Notes: generated by a model from the letters alone, not told the origin. 64,000 nucleotides of DNA from Mycolicibacterium peregrinum (GCF_001665625.1 NZ_LZSY01000179.1:21123-85122), one strand, 5' to 3'; shown: positions 1 to 8,699, counted from the stretch's first letter. Program-made: numbers and translations.

Positions 1-354
1 CATCCGGTTGAGCAGCGCGTGGTCGTCGGGCAGCCGGAACAGCCGCGGCTCGGGGTTGCCCGGTTGTGGTTGCGCCGTGACGGTGCCGACCTCGGCGTAC
101 CCGAAGCCCAGCGCGCCCCACGTCTGCAGGCCACGGCCGTCCTTGTCGAACCCGGCGGCCAGCCCCATCGGGCCGGGGAACCGCACTCCGAACACCGTGC
201 TGGCCAGTACGGGATCGGTGGGCGCCAACCGTCGCTCCAGCGCCCGACGCAGGAAGGCGGGACCGGTGACGGTGCGCAGCAGGGTGAACACCCACAGGTG
301 GATCCGTTCCGGCGGCACCAGGAACAGCGCCCGCCGCAGGGCCGCGTAGATCAC
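1..354 (-). CDS. pyrD: Dihydroorotate dehydrogenase (quinone), N-terminal part, cut by window edge
   Basis: This is the first 118 codons of class 2 dihydroorotate dehydrogenase, the membrane-associated flavoenzyme that oxidises dihydroorotate to orotate with quinone in pyrimidine synthesis. The GTG start (354-352) gives a short amphipathic N-terminus followed by PTDPVLASTVFGVRFPGPMG and GLAAGFDKDG, the conserved start of the FMN barrel, and GTVTAQPQPGNPEPRLFRL. The reading frame runs off base 1. The start overlaps the stop of the upstream DUF5703 gene (GTGA at 354-351), so the two are probably translationally coupled. It is the syntenic counterpart of Rv2139. Confidence 0.93.
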   Translation of the reverse strand, partial: MIYAALRRALFLVPPERIHLWVFTLLRTVTGPAFLRRALERRLAPTDPVLASTVFGVRFPGPMGLAAGFDKDGRGLQTWGALGFGYAEVGTVTAQPQPGNPEPRLFRLPDDHALLNRM

Positions 355-620
355 AGCGAAGGCGCCTGGGGTGTGCCCGGCATGGATGACGCGGATTTCT
401 TGCGGCGCAACAGCACCCGTCGGCTCCCATCTGTGTAGGCCCGCACCCGGGTCAGTTCCCAGCCGCGGTACTCAGCCTCGATCGACAAGCGGATCGAGGC
501 GCTGATCCTCGTGACATCCGGCGGTAGCCGCAGCGGAATCCAGTCGTATTCCTCGGAATGGTCCTCGGCGACGACCTTGTCCCATCCCGGGGGCATGCGA
601 CCCTGCTGGATGGTGGTCAT
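351..620 (-). CDS. DUF5703-type small conserved protein
   Basis: An 89-residue soluble protein with no signal peptide or membrane segment. The sequence (for example WDKVVAEDHSEEYDWIPLRL near the start and RRVLLRRKK near the end) resembles the small DUF5703 family of actinobacteria, whose function is not known. Its ATG overlaps the lipoprotein stop (ATGA 620-617) and its stop overlaps the pyrD start, so it sits between them in a fully coupled three-gene operon. The family call is from memory of the motif; the coding call rests on the double overlap. Confidence 0.75.
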   Translation of the reverse strand: MTTIQQGRMPPGWDKVVAEDHSEEYDWIPLRLPPDVTRISASIRLSIEAEYRGWELTRVRAYTDGSRRVLLRRKKSASSMPGTPQAPSL

Positions 621-1645
621 GGGTGACCCGACGCGCTACCGATCACCTGAACCCCGGCTCCGGACCCCGACACCACGTAGAGGGTGTCGGTCCTGTCGTC
701 GTAGGCCAGGGAGTTCGGTTGCTGCACGGTTCGATAACGCACCTTTTCCACCGGTATGCCGGTGGAGAGATCGTAACCAATCACGTTATTGGTCGCGGTT
801 TGCGACACCCAGGCCAGCTTGTCGGATCCGGCCAGGCCGTAGGGGGAGGCGGGCACCGGGTAACGCTGCCGCATGATCAACGGGTCTGCGCCGAACACCA
901 GTAGCTCGTCACCGCGGGTGTCGGCGACGAGGACCCGCCCGCGCGCGTCGGCGGCGAGCGTGGTGGCGCCTTCGCCGGCCCGCAGTGCCTGCGCGGCCTT
1001 GGTCCCGCTGGGGTTGACGGCCGTCACCGAGGTCTGGCCGCGATCCAGAACCACCGCGGTGTTTCCTTGTGTGACAAGCGAATCGACCCGTGCGAAGATC
1101 TTGAGCTGGGCAGCCACTGCGTGGTCGCTGCCCAATGTGTAGACCGCTCCGTCTGCGCTGCCCAGCACCGGATTGCCGTCGGCGCGCAGTGCGATCGCCG
1201 TGAAGTCGACGCCCTGTGCGCCGTCCACGTCGATTTTGCTGGCCTTGGCATCGGCCAGGTCGACCCGGAAGTACCCGCCACGGGTGGACGCCAGGACATC
1301 ACCCTTGCCGTCGACGCTGAGCGCGGTGGCCGCGGGCATCAGCGTCACCTCGCGCGATGCCCGGCCGGTGGCCAACAGACTCAGCGTCGACTGACCTTCG
1401 GACGCGGGGGACAGAACGGCCAGTGTGCCGGTTGCTGGGTCGAATACCGCACTCACAGCATGTCCGCGTAATTGTCGGATCTGGCCGTCCGGCGCGGCGG
1501 TGACAGGAGGCGAAACCGCAGCCTGAGCGGGCTCGATGGTGGGCGGCGGGGTGTCGGCGGGGTTGGACGTGCAGCCCGCGGTGAGCAGCAGGGCCAGCGC
1601 AACGAGGCCGGCGCGAACTGGCTGACCTGCAAGAATTGGGCGCAA
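617..1645 (-). CDS. lppL: LppL-like secreted lipoprotein with beta-propeller-type repeats
   Basis: 342 residues. The TTG start (1645-1643) gives a lipoprotein signal peptide ending in the lipobox LLTAGC, so the mature protein should be acylated at Cys and held at the outer face of the membrane. No ATG or GTG lies upstream in frame before a stop near 1703. The rest consists of repeating short blade-like segments such as AVSAVFDPATGTLAVLSP, VDLADAKASKIDVDGAQGVD and NSLAYDDRTDTLYVVSG, which suggests an SMP-30/NHL-like propeller. It heads the operon that includes DUF5703 and pyrD, as lppL (Rv2138) sits by pyrD in M. tuberculosis. Function unknown. Confidence 0.85.
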   Translation of the reverse strand: MRPILAGQPVRAGLVALALLLTAGCTSNPADTPPPTIEPAQAAVSPPVTAAPDGQIRQLRGHAVSAVFDPATGTLAVLSPASEGQSTLSLLATGRASREVTLMPAATALSVDGKGDVLASTRGGYFRVDLADAKASKIDVDGAQGVDFTAIALRADGNPVLGSADGAVYTLGSDHAVAAQLKIFARVDSLVTQGNTAVVLDRGQTSVTAVNPSGTKAAQALRAGEGATTLAADARGRVLVADTRGDELLVFGADPLIMRQRYPVPASPYGLAGSDKLAWVSQTATNNVIGYDLSTGIPVEKVRYRTVQQPNSLAYDDRTDTLYVVSGSGAGVQVIGSASGHP

Positions 1646-1768
1646 CGGAGGGCTCTCGGTCGGAATCGGATGGTCGGTGACGTGCAGGAATCCAGTCTAG
1701 GCATGGCGCTGGATCTGAAATGGTCGCGTCTGCAACCATCGCGGCATAAGTAGAGGTATGGTTCGATC

Positions 1769-2080
1769 ATGACCCTCGCCGCAGACCGGGAACTGGGTAA
1801 CCGAGAGTTTGCTATGGAGGATATTTCCACTGGTGTACACGCCAGTGGGTTTGGCCAAGTTGGCGATGGCCGGAGTTTTTCTTTCCATATCGAACGTCAG
1901 CAACTCGTGATCGAGGTCTACCGTCCGCGGCTGTCCGGCCCCGTTCCGGTCGAGGACGATGTGGTGGCCATGGCCACCCGCAAACTGACCGATATCGACC
2001 TGTCTGACGAACGCAGCCTCTCGGCAACCGTCCGAGACGCGGTAGCCGACGCGCAACGGGTTTCGCGCGCCACTCGCTGA
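1769..2080 (+). CDS. Small conserved mycobacterial protein (Rv2137c position)
   Basis: A 103-residue soluble acidic protein with no recognised domain. It lies divergent from the lipoprotein gene and directly upstream of uppP, the place held by a hypothetical gene in M. tuberculosis. The middle section (SFHIERQQLVIEVYRPRLSG, then EDDVVAMATRKLTDIDLSDE) looks like a short beta sheet followed by a helical tail. ATG at 1769 is taken; an in-frame ATG at 1814 is possible. Function not inferred. Confidence 0.65.
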   Translation: MTLAADRELGNREFAMEDISTGVHASGFGQVGDGRSFSFHIERQQLVIEVYRPRLSGPVPVEDDVVAMATRKLTDIDLSDERSLSATVRDAVADAQRVSRATR

Positions 2081-2135
2081 CGCATCGCACTGCCCGCGTC
2101 ACGGTACGGTCGTCGGCGTGACTGACGTCGGTGCC

Positions 2136-2966
2136 ATGTCCTGGCTGCAAGTGGTTGTGTTGTCGATTGTCCAGGGGCTCACCGAGTTTCTGCCGGTCTC
2201 GTCCTCGGGGCACCTCGCGATCACCTCGCGGGTGTTCTTCGACGACGACGCGGGCGCGTCGTTCACGGCGGTCACCCAGCTGGGCACCGAGCTGGCGGTG
2301 CTGGTGTACTTCGCCAGGGATATCGGCCGGATCATCAAGGCCTGGTTCGCGGGGCTGTTCGATGCGGCATACCGGTCCTCCGACTACTGGCTGGGCTGGT
2401 GGGTGATCATCGGCAGCATTCCGATCGGAGTGTTCGGCCTGCTGTTCAAGGATGAAATCCGTACCGGCGCACGGAATCTGTGGCTGGTGGCGTCGGCGCT
2501 GATCGTGTTCTCGGCGGTGATCGCCGCGGCCGAGTACTACGGCAGGCAGGTTCGCCGCGTCGAGCAGCTGACCTGGCGCGACAGCATCATTGTCGGCCTG
2601 GCCCAGTGCCTGGCCCTGGTGCCGGGGGTCTCCCGCTCGGGCGCGACCATCAGCGCCGGGCTCTTCCTCGGCATGGAGCGCGAGCTGGCTGCCCGGTTCG
2701 GCTTCCTGCTCGCGATCCCCGCGGTGTTCGCCTCCGGCATCTTCTCGCTGCCCGATGCCTTCCACCCGGCCGGAGACGGAATGAGCGCCAGCGGCGCCCA
2801 GCTACTGGTGGCCACCGTGATCGCGTTCGTCGTCGGCTTCGCGGCGATCGCCTGGTTCCTGAAATTCCTGGTGTCGCACAGCATGTACTGGTTCGTCGGC
2901 TACCGGGTGGTGCTGGGTGTGGTGGTGCTGGCCCTGCTGGGCACCGGGGTGGTCGCAGCGCAGTGA
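2136..2966 (+). CDS. uppP: Undecaprenyl-diphosphate phosphatase
   Basis: Integral membrane enzyme that dephosphorylates undecaprenyl (decaprenyl in mycobacteria) diphosphate so the lipid carrier can be reused in peptidoglycan and arabinogalactan synthesis. The family signatures are clear: QGLTEFLPVSSSGH near residue 12 and PGVSRSGATISAG near residue 170, which supply the catalytic Glu, His, Ser and Arg residues, with about eight hydrophobic segments. The ATG at 2136 (MSWLQVV) is chosen because homologues begin MSW; an upstream in-frame GTG at 2118 would add six residues. Same place as Rv2136c. Confidence 0.95.
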   Translation: MSWLQVVVLSIVQGLTEFLPVSSSGHLAITSRVFFDDDAGASFTAVTQLGTELAVLVYFARDIGRIIKAWFAGLFDAAYRSSDYWLGWWVIIGSIPIGVFGLLFKDEIRTGARNLWLVASALIVFSAVIAAAEYYGRQVRRVEQLTWRDSIIVGLAQCLALVPGVSRSGATISAGLFLGMERELAARFGFLLAIPAVFASGIFSLPDAFHPAGDGMSASGAQLLVATVIAFVVGFAAIAWFLKFLVSHSMYWFVGYRVVLGVVVLALLGTGVVAAQ

Positions 2967-2988
2967 TCCCGACCGTGCAAGCTGAACT

Positions 2989-3024
2989 GTGACCGACGAG
3001 CGCTGGCGCAAGGAGCCGATATGA
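2989..3024 (+). repeat. 36-nt mini-ORF coupling linker upstream of the phosphatase gene
   Basis: An open frame of eleven codons plus stop (GTG at 2989, TGA at 3022-3024) whose stop overlaps the ATG of the next gene (ATGA at 3021). It carries AAGGAG as ribosome binding site for that gene. The same design, 32-36 nt between an A/GTGA and an ATGA, recurs at 59719-59754 and, triplicated, at 49315-49425. It resembles the translation-linking behaviour described for mycobacterial interspersed repetitive units (MIRU). Confidence 0.5.
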
Positions 3025-3692
3025 CCGTGATCCTGCTGAGGCACGGCCGCTCGACCTCGAACACCGCGCACACCCTGGCGGGCCGGAGCGAGGGCGTCGA
3101 CCTCGACGAGCGCGGTACCGAACAGGCCGCCGGCCTCGTCGCGCGCATCGGGGAGCTGCCGGTGACCGCGATCGTGCACTCTCCGCTGCTGCGTTGCGTG
3201 CGCACCGTTGCGCCGCTGGCTGAGGCGCTGTCCCTGGAGCCGGTCGTCGACGAACGGCTGACCGAGGTGGACTACGGCAGCTGGACCGGGCGCGCCATCG
3301 GCGAACTGGTGAAGGAACCCCTGTGGTCAGTGGTCCAGCAGCAGCCCAGCGCGGCGGTGTTCCCCGAGGGTGAGGGGCTGGCCCAGGTTCAGGCCCGGGC
3401 GGTCGCCGCGGTGCGCGAACGCGACCGCGCCTTGGCCGAGGAACACGGCGCCGACGTGCTGTGGCTGGCCTGCACGCACGGCGACGTGATCAAGGCGGTG
3501 CTTGCCGACGCGTTGGGTGTGCACCTGGACGGGTTCCAGCGCATCACCGCCGATCCGGCATCGATGAGCGTGATCCGCTACACCGAACTGCGCCCATTCG
3601 TGATGCACATCAACCACACCGGGACGCAATTGAGCGCCGGCCTTGCCGCCAAACCCGCCACCGACGCCGTGGTGGGTGGGTCCACCAACTGA
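3021..3692 (+). CDS. Histidine phosphatase (phosphoglycerate-mutase-like) family protein
   Basis: 223 residues, cytosolic. The catalytic phosphohistidine motif LLRHGRS is at residues 4-10, the second histidine is in CTHGDVIK near residue 150, and SPLLRCVRT (about residue 53) and E in TEVDYGSWTG complete the branch 1 fold. Family members are broad phosphatases or mutases; MSMEG-type homologues (Rv2135c) have not all been assigned a substrate, so none is proposed. AAGGAG ends 6 nt before the ATG. It begins a run with the downstream DUF3090 and SCO1664-family genes. Confidence 0.9.
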   Translation: MTVILLRHGRSTSNTAHTLAGRSEGVDLDERGTEQAAGLVARIGELPVTAIVHSPLLRCVRTVAPLAEALSLEPVVDERLTEVDYGSWTGRAIGELVKEPLWSVVQQQPSAAVFPEGEGLAQVQARAVAAVRERDRALAEEHGADVLWLACTHGDVIKAVLADALGVHLDGFQRITADPASMSVIRYTELRPFVMHINHTGTQLSAGLAAKPATDAVVGGSTN

Positions 3693-3727
3693 CCCGCGGT
3701 ACCGATACCGGTATTTTGGAAGGTGCC

Positions 3728-4315
3728 ATGGCCCGCGCAATTCACGTCTTCCGCACTCCCGACCGTTTCGTGGCCGGGACCGTCGGCCAACCCGGTAACC
3801 GAACTTTCTACCTGCAAGCTGTCCACGACAAACGGGTGATCTCGGTGATCTTGGAGAAGCAGCAGGTCGCGGTGCTGGCCGAACGCATCGCCGCCCTGTT
3901 GACCGAGATCAACCGCCGCTTCGGCACACCGATCCCGCCCGACACCGGTGAAGTCAGCGATCTGCTGCCCTTGGTCACGCCGGTCGACGCCGAGTTCCGG
4001 GTCGGCACGATGGGGCTGGGCTGGGATTCGGAAGCACAGACCGTGGTGGTCGAGCTGCTGGCGGTCTCTGAAGGCGAGTTCGATGCCTCGGTGGTCCTCG
4101 ACGACGCGGAGGACGGTCCCGACGCGGTGCGGGTGTTCCTCAGCCCGGAGTCGGCCCGGGAGTTCGCCACCCGATCCAACCGGGTGATCTCGGCCGGACG
4201 CCCGCCCTGCCCGCTGTGCGATGAGCCACTGGATCCCGACGGCCACATCTGTGTGCGCACCAACGGCTATCGGCGCGGTGAGGTGGCCGGGTCCGAAGAT
4301 GACGCAGATTCCTAG
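3728..4315 (+). CDS. DUF3090 family protein
   Basis: 195 residues. The opening MARAIHVFRTPDRFVAGTVG followed by GNRTFYLQA and EKQQVAVLAERI is typical of DUF3090, an actinobacterial family always found beside a histidine phosphatase and an SCO1664-type gene, as here. The C-terminus has a short zinc-ribbon-like CPLCDEPLDPDGHIC. Function is unknown. The ATG at 3728 has a GGAAGGTG ribosome binding site; a much longer open frame upstream overlaps the phosphatase gene and is rejected. Counterpart of Rv2134c. Confidence 0.92.
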   Translation: MARAIHVFRTPDRFVAGTVGQPGNRTFYLQAVHDKRVISVILEKQQVAVLAERIAALLTEINRRFGTPIPPDTGEVSDLLPLVTPVDAEFRVGTMGLGWDSEAQTVVVELLAVSEGEFDASVVLDDAEDGPDAVRVFLSPESAREFATRSNRVISAGRPPCPLCDEPLDPDGHICVRTNGYRRGEVAGSEDDADS

Positions 4316-5135
4316 CCCCGATCCGGATCCCGACCCCGACGATGACGCGGTCCTGGCCGACGGTGAGTTGACGGTGATCGGCCGCATCCGGTCGGCCAGC
4401 AACGCCACCTTCCTGTGTGAGGCCAACCTGGGTGCGCGGCAGGTGCACTGCGTGTACAAGCCGATCCGGGGTGAGGCGCCGCTCTGGGATTTCCCCGATG
4501 GCACCTTGGCCGGCCGTGAGCTGGCCGCCTACCTGGTATCGGCCGCATTGGGTTGGAATGTCGTTCCCCGCACCATTATTCGTGACGGGCCGGCCGGTCC
4601 GGGCATGCTGCAGCTGTGGGTGGACCAGCCAGGTGATCAGGTGGGGGACGAGCCGGATTCTGGCCCGGACCTGGTGGACCTGCTCCCGGCCGGGCACCTG
4701 CCGCCGGGCTTCCTGCCGATCCTGCAGGCCTACGACTACGCCGGCGACGAGGTGACGCTGGTGCACGCGGACGATCCGCGACTGTTCCGGATGGCCGTGT
4801 TCGACGTGCTGATCAACAACGCCGACCGTAAGGGCGGGCACATCCTGGCCGGTCTCGACGGCGCGGTCTACGGCGTCGACCACGGGGTGAGCCTGCACGT
4901 CGAGGACAAGCTGCGGACCGTGCTGTGGGGCTGGGCCGGCAAGCCCGTCGACGACGAGATTCTGGCCGACGTCACCGCGCTGCGGGACGGGTTCGGTGAC
5001 CTGGCAGAGCAGTTGTGCGCACACATCACCGACGCCGAGACTGCCGCACTGCGGTCCAGAATCGTTGGGCTACTGCGCAATCCCGTCATGCCGACACCGG
5101 ATCGGCATCGCCCGATCCCGTGGCCGGCGTTCTAG
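4299..5135 (+). CDS. SCO1664 family protein (kinase-like fold candidate)
   Basis: 278 residues; start overlaps the end of the DUF3090 gene by 17 nt. Recognisable family blocks are GRIRSASNATFL, CVYKPIRGEAPLWDFPDGTL, and FDVLINNADRKGGHIL with VYGVDHGVSLH. The block with N-N-A-D-R followed by D-H-G resembles the catalytic and metal-binding motifs of the PI3/PI4-kinase and HipA-like fold, so it may be an ATP-binding enzyme; that is inference. The acidic Pro/Asp-rich first 18 residues are probably disordered. Counterpart of Rv2133c. Confidence 0.88.
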   Translation: MTQIPSPDPDPDPDDDAVLADGELTVIGRIRSASNATFLCEANLGARQVHCVYKPIRGEAPLWDFPDGTLAGRELAAYLVSAALGWNVVPRTIIRDGPAGPGMLQLWVDQPGDQVGDEPDSGPDLVDLLPAGHLPPGFLPILQAYDYAGDEVTLVHADDPRLFRMAVFDVLINNADRKGGHILAGLDGAVYGVDHGVSLHVEDKLRTVLWGWAGKPVDDEILADVTALRDGFGDLAEQLCAHITDAETAALRSRIVGLLRNPVMPTPDRHRPIPWPAF

Positions 5136-5155
5136 CGCGCCGCTAGCGGGCGCGC
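5135..5155. terminator. GC-rich hairpin between converging genes
   Basis: GCGCGCC (5135-5141) and GGCGCGC (5149-5155) form a perfect 7-bp stem with a 7-nt loop. It spans the stop codons of the two converging genes. There is no U tract; it could act as a bidirectional terminator of the kind common in mycobacteria. Confidence 0.4.
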
Positions 5156-5550
5156 CCGAACCCCTCGAACGGGTTCCAGGACTGGCTGCCGCGCGTGACA
5201 TGTAGGTAGTAGGCGTAGTTGGCCGTCGACATCGCCAGTGCCGCGATACCGATCCCGATGGCCCGGGCGACGTTGTCGTTGACGCCGACGGCGGTGAAGA
5301 TCACTGCCGCCGCCACCGTGATCCCCAGCAGCGTCAATCCCTTGCGCCACATGCCTTTGACGAAGAAGTAGATCGGACCGAACAGGAACGCCAGGATGTT
5401 GGAGTTGAGCCGCATCCTTGCCATGAAGCTGAGGTTGCGGAACGCGGCCTTCGCCTCGGGGCTGGAGCTCGGCAGGCCGTAGGTGTGGAAGAAGTCGAAC
5501 TTCCAACGCCACGAGTCGGACAAGTTATCGACGGGGGTCTGCTCGGTCAT
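5143..5550 (-). CDS. DUF2628 small membrane protein
   Basis: 135 residues. A soluble N-terminus (SWRWKFDFFHTYGLPSSSPE) is followed by two to three membrane segments (AFLFGPIYFFVKGMWRKG, TLLGITVAAAVIFTAVGV, AIGIGIAALAMSTANYAYYL). The FLFGPIYFFVKGMWRKG block is the DUF2628 signature. Function unknown. It is a single gene, convergent with the SCO1664-type gene and divergent from cysQ. Confidence 0.85.
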   Translation of the reverse strand: MTEQTPVDNLSDSWRWKFDFFHTYGLPSSSPEAKAAFRNLSFMARMRLNSNILAFLFGPIYFFVKGMWRKGLTLLGITVAAAVIFTAVGVNDNVARAIGIGIAALAMSTANYAYYLHVTRGSQSWNPFEGFGRAR

Positions 5551-5618
5551 CGCCCGACCTTAACGGCACAACCGGCCCCGCCAGCACATCAACCGGGCGT
5601 GCCACCGATACTGGTCCG

Positions 5619-6380
5619 ATGCACTCGACCGATGCCGACCTGGCTGCCGCAGTGGCCAAGGAGGCCGGTGAGTTGTTGCTGGCCGTACGTGAAGAGATCG
5701 GTTTCTACGACCCGTACTACCTCGGTGACGAGGGGGACCGGCGCTCCAACGCCTTGATCCTGGACCGGCTGGCCCAGGCCCGTCCCGGCGATTCCGTGCT
5801 CAGCGAGGAGGCGGTCGACGACCTGTCCCGCGTCGACGCCGACCGGGTCTGGATCGTCGACCCCGTCGACGGCACGCATGAGTTCTCCCTGCCCGGCCGC
5901 GAGGACTGGGCGGTACACATCGCCCTGTGGCAGCGCTCCGTCGGCGTCGACGGAGGTCTGTCGGACGCTGTGGTGGCCCTGCCCGCTCGCGGTGAGGTGT
6001 ACCGCAGTGACACGGTCAGTCCGCCCCGCCCGCGCCGTGACGGCCCGCTGTTGATCACCGCGAGCTCGAACCGGCCCCCGGCGGTGCTGTGGCGGATGCG
6101 CGAACAGCTCGACTTCCGGATGGTGCGCATCGGCTCGGCCGGGGCGAAGGCCATGGCGGTGGTGCGTGGTGACGTCGACGCCTACATTCACGCCGGCGGG
6201 CAGTGGGAGTGGGATTCGGCCGCGCCTGCGGGCGTGGTGCTGGCCGCGGGCCTGCATGCCTCGCGCCTCGACGGCTCGGAGCTGCGCTACAACCGCGCCG
6301 ACCCGTACCTGCCGGATTTCGTGATGTGCCGCAAAGAGCTGGCACCGATCCTGTTGGAGGCGATCGGGATGGCTCGATGA
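5619..6380 (+). CDS. cysQ: 3'-phosphoadenosine 5'-phosphate phosphatase (inositol monophosphatase family)
   Basis: 253 residues. Removes the 3'-phosphate from PAP, the by-product of sulfotransferases, and so keeps sulfate assimilation running. Motifs of the metal-dependent family are visible: LSEEAVDD (about residue 62, metal-binding Glu), WIVDPVDGTHEF (about residue 82, catalytic Asp-x-Asp-Gly-Thr) and WEWDSAAPAGVVLAAG near residue 200. It directly precedes mshC, as in M. tuberculosis (Rv2131c-Rv2130c), linking sulfur and mycothiol metabolism. Confidence 0.92.
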   Translation: MHSTDADLAAAVAKEAGELLLAVREEIGFYDPYYLGDEGDRRSNALILDRLAQARPGDSVLSEEAVDDLSRVDADRVWIVDPVDGTHEFSLPGREDWAVHIALWQRSVGVDGGLSDAVVALPARGEVYRSDTVSPPRPRRDGPLLITASSNRPPAVLWRMREQLDFRMVRIGSAGAKAMAVVRGDVDAYIHAGGQWEWDSAAPAGVVLAAGLHASRLDGSELRYNRADPYLPDFVMCRKELAPILLEAIGMAR

Positions 6381-6481
6381 GAAATGCGCACAACGATGCG
6401 GGAGATGCGGGAATGAAACTTCCCGCGGCGTTGTCTGACTTGCTGAACTGTGCGGGACCGACCGGTAGGAGGCCGTCCTGA
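6377..6481 (+). CDS. Possible 34-residue leader ORF between cysQ and mshC
   Basis: The ATG at 6377 overlaps the cysQ stop (ATGA) and opens a 34-codon frame ending in TGA at 6479-6481, 23 nt before mshC. Inside it, GCGGGAA (6407-6413) and TTCCCGC (6420-6426) form a 7-bp hairpin. Nothing about the peptide is recognisable; it may only be a linker that keeps ribosomes moving from cysQ to mshC. Confidence 0.25.
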   Translation: MRNAHNDAGDAGMKLPAALSDLLNCAGPTGRRPS

Positions 6482-6504
6482 GCGAGCACCTTAGAGTCGA
6501 AGCC

Positions 6505-7743
6505 ATGCAATCGTGGTCGGCACCGTCAATTCCGGTGCTGGAAGGGCGTGGTCCGCAACTGCGGCTGTACGACAGCGCTGATCGGCAGGTACGGCCCGTC
6601 ACGCCGGGACCGACGGCCACCATGTACGTGTGCGGCATCACCCCCTATGACGCCACCCATCTGGGCCACGCGGCGACCTACCTGACCTTCGACCTGGTGC
6701 ACCGGCTGTGGTTGGACGCCGGGCACACCGTGCACTACGTGCAGAACGTCACCGATGTGGACGATCCGCTGTTCGAGCGGGCCGATCGCGACGGTATCGA
6801 CTGGCGTGACCTCGGTGACCGCGAAACCCAGCTCTTCCGCGAGGACATGACGGCACTGCGCGTGGTGCCCCCGCACGACTACGTGGCCGCCACCGAGACC
6901 ATCTCCGAGGTGGTGGAGCTGGTGGAGAAGATGCTGGCCTCCGGCGCGGCCTACGTCGTCGACGACGCCCAGTACCCCGACGTGTACTACCGCGCCGATG
7001 CCACCACGCAGTTCGGCTACGAGTCGGGCTACGACCGCGAGACCATGTTGCGGCTGTTCGGCGAGCGGGGCGGCGATCCCGACCGCCCGGGCAAGAGCGA
7101 TGAGCTCGACGCCCTGCTGTGGCGTGCCGAACGGCCTGGTGAGCCCAGCTGGCCGTCACCGTTCGGGGCGGGCCGGCCGGGCTGGCACGTGGAGTGCTCG
7201 GCTATCGCGCTCACCCGCATCGGCTCCGGGCTGGACATCCAGGGTGGCGGCAGCGACCTGATCTTCCCGCACCACGAGTTCTCCGCCGCACACGCCGAAT
7301 CCGTCACGGGGGAGCGGAGGTTCGCCCGCCACTACGTGCACGCCGGCATGATCGGCTGGGACGGGCACAAGATGAGCAAGAGTCGCGGCAACCTGGTGCT
7401 GGTGTCCCGGCTGCGTGCGCAGGGAGTGGACCCTTCGGCGATCCGGCTCGGGCTGTTCGCCGGCCATTACCGCAGTGACCGGTTCTGGAGCGACGCCGTG
7501 CTCGACGAGGCCAACGCCCGACTGAAGCAGTGGCGCACGGCCACGGCCCTGCCCGCCGGTCCGGATGCCACCGACGTGGTGGCCCGGGTGCGCCAGTATC
7601 TCGCCGACGACCTGGACACCCCGAAAGCGCTTGCCGCACTGGATGGTTGGTGCACCGATGCGCTGGCCTACGGCGGACATGACACCGCTGCGCCACGACA
7701 GGTCGCCGCCACCGTGGATGCACTGCTGGGCGTCGAGCTCTAG
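6505..7743 (+). CDS. mshC: Cysteine:glucosaminyl-inositol ligase (mycothiol biosynthesis)
   Basis: 412 residues. Joins cysteine to GlcN-inositol with ATP in the penultimate step of mycothiol synthesis, via cysteinyl-adenylate. It is built like cysteinyl-tRNA synthetase: zinc Cys in MYVCGITPYDATHLGHAATY (about residues 41-60, with the HIGH-like HLGHA), further ligands in WHVECSAI (about 229) and FPHHEF, and the KMSKSRGN loop near residue 290. The tRNA-binding C-terminal domain is short, which separates MshC from CysS. The start gives MQSWSAP, as in known MshC proteins. Confidence 0.95.
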   Translation: MQSWSAPSIPVLEGRGPQLRLYDSADRQVRPVTPGPTATMYVCGITPYDATHLGHAATYLTFDLVHRLWLDAGHTVHYVQNVTDVDDPLFERADRDGIDWRDLGDRETQLFREDMTALRVVPPHDYVAATETISEVVELVEKMLASGAAYVVDDAQYPDVYYRADATTQFGYESGYDRETMLRLFGERGGDPDRPGKSDELDALLWRAERPGEPSWPSPFGAGRPGWHVECSAIALTRIGSGLDIQGGGSDLIFPHHEFSAAHAESVTGERRFARHYVHAGMIGWDGHKMSKSRGNLVLVSRLRAQGVDPSAIRLGLFAGHYRSDRFWSDAVLDEANARLKQWRTATALPAGPDATDVVARVRQYLADDLDTPKALAALDGWCTDALAYGGHDTAAPRQVAATVDALLGVEL

Positions 7744-7781
7744 GCCTCGTCGCGCGCGCCCCGGTGGGGTACGTTGCGGCA

Positions 7782-8660
7782 ATGGGTTCTGTGAACGGGA
7801 AAGTCGTCTTCATCACCGGCGGTGCGCGCGGCATCGGCGCCGAGGTGGCCCGCCGACTGCGGCGCCGGGGCGCCAAGTTGGTGCTCACCGACCTCGATGA
7901 GGCGCCGTTGAGCGCACTGGCCGCCGAACTCGGCGAGGAGCATGTGCTGACCGCGTTGGCCGACGTGCGTAACTTGGCCGCCATGCAGAAGGCCGCCGAT
8001 GCCGCCGTCGAGCGGTTCGGCGGCATCGACATCGTGATGGCCAACGCCGGTATCGCCAGCTTCGGTTCGGTCATGCAGGTCGATCCCGAGGCGTTCAAAC
8101 GGGTCATCGACATCAACGTGACGGGCGTGTTCAACACCGTGCGGGCCACGCTGCCGTCGGTCGTCAAGCGCCGCGGGTATGTGCTGGTGGTGTCCTCCCT
8201 CGCGGCCTTCACCTCGGCCCCCGGGCTGGCCGCGTACCACGCTTCCAAGGCCGGTGCCGAGTACTTCGCCAACACGTTGCGTCTCGAGGTGGCCCACCTC
8301 GGCGTCGACGTCGGCTCGGCACACATGAGCTGGATCGACACCCCGCTGGTGCAGGACGCCAAGTCGGACCTGTCGGCCTTCCGGGAGATGCTCTCCAAGC
8401 TGCCGCCGCCCCTGAACCGGACGACCACCGTCGACGCCTGCGGCGCCGCCTTCGTCAAGGGCATCGAGGGCCGCAAGAAGCGGATCTACAGCCCGGAATG
8501 GGTCGGGGCGTTCCGGTGGATCCGGCCGTTCGTCACCACGCCACTGGCCGAGCGCGACATCCGCAAGTTCACCCCGACGCTGCTGCCGAAACTCGACGCC
8601 GAGGCCGCCGCACTCGGCCGCTCGACCAGCGCCCGGATCGAGGCCCTGGAAGACAAGTAA
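7782..8660 (+). CDS. Short-chain dehydrogenase/reductase
   Basis: 292 residues. Classical SDR with the nucleotide-binding TGGARGIG (about residue 13), NAG in MANAGIAS (about 88), active-site Ser in VVSSLAAF and YHASKAG (Tyr-x3-Lys, about 156). The C-terminal extension (YSPEWVGAFRWIRPFVTTPL) is long and hydrophobic, typical of the mycobacterial group that includes Rv2129c. Substrate unknown. The ATG at 7782 is preferred to a GTG at 7764 because it begins right before the Rossmann fold. Confidence 0.88.
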   Translation: MGSVNGKVVFITGGARGIGAEVARRLRRRGAKLVLTDLDEAPLSALAAELGEEHVLTALADVRNLAAMQKAADAAVERFGGIDIVMANAGIASFGSVMQVDPEAFKRVIDINVTGVFNTVRATLPSVVKRRGYVLVVSSLAAFTSAPGLAAYHASKAGAEYFANTLRLEVAHLGVDVGSAHMSWIDTPLVQDAKSDLSAFREMLSKLPPPLNRTTTVDACGAAFVKGIEGRKKRIYSPEWVGAFRWIRPFVTTPLAERDIRKFTPTLLPKLDAEAAALGRSTSARIEALEDK

Positions 8661-8699
8661 CGCTCACGGCTCAGTGGCCGGTTGTGACACGCTGTCTGG

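Noticed and set aside
1812..2765. 317-codon minus-strand frame opposite uppP
   Set aside because: Arg/Gly/His-rich shadow typical of the antisense of a high-GC gene; uppP is unmistakable on the plus strand.
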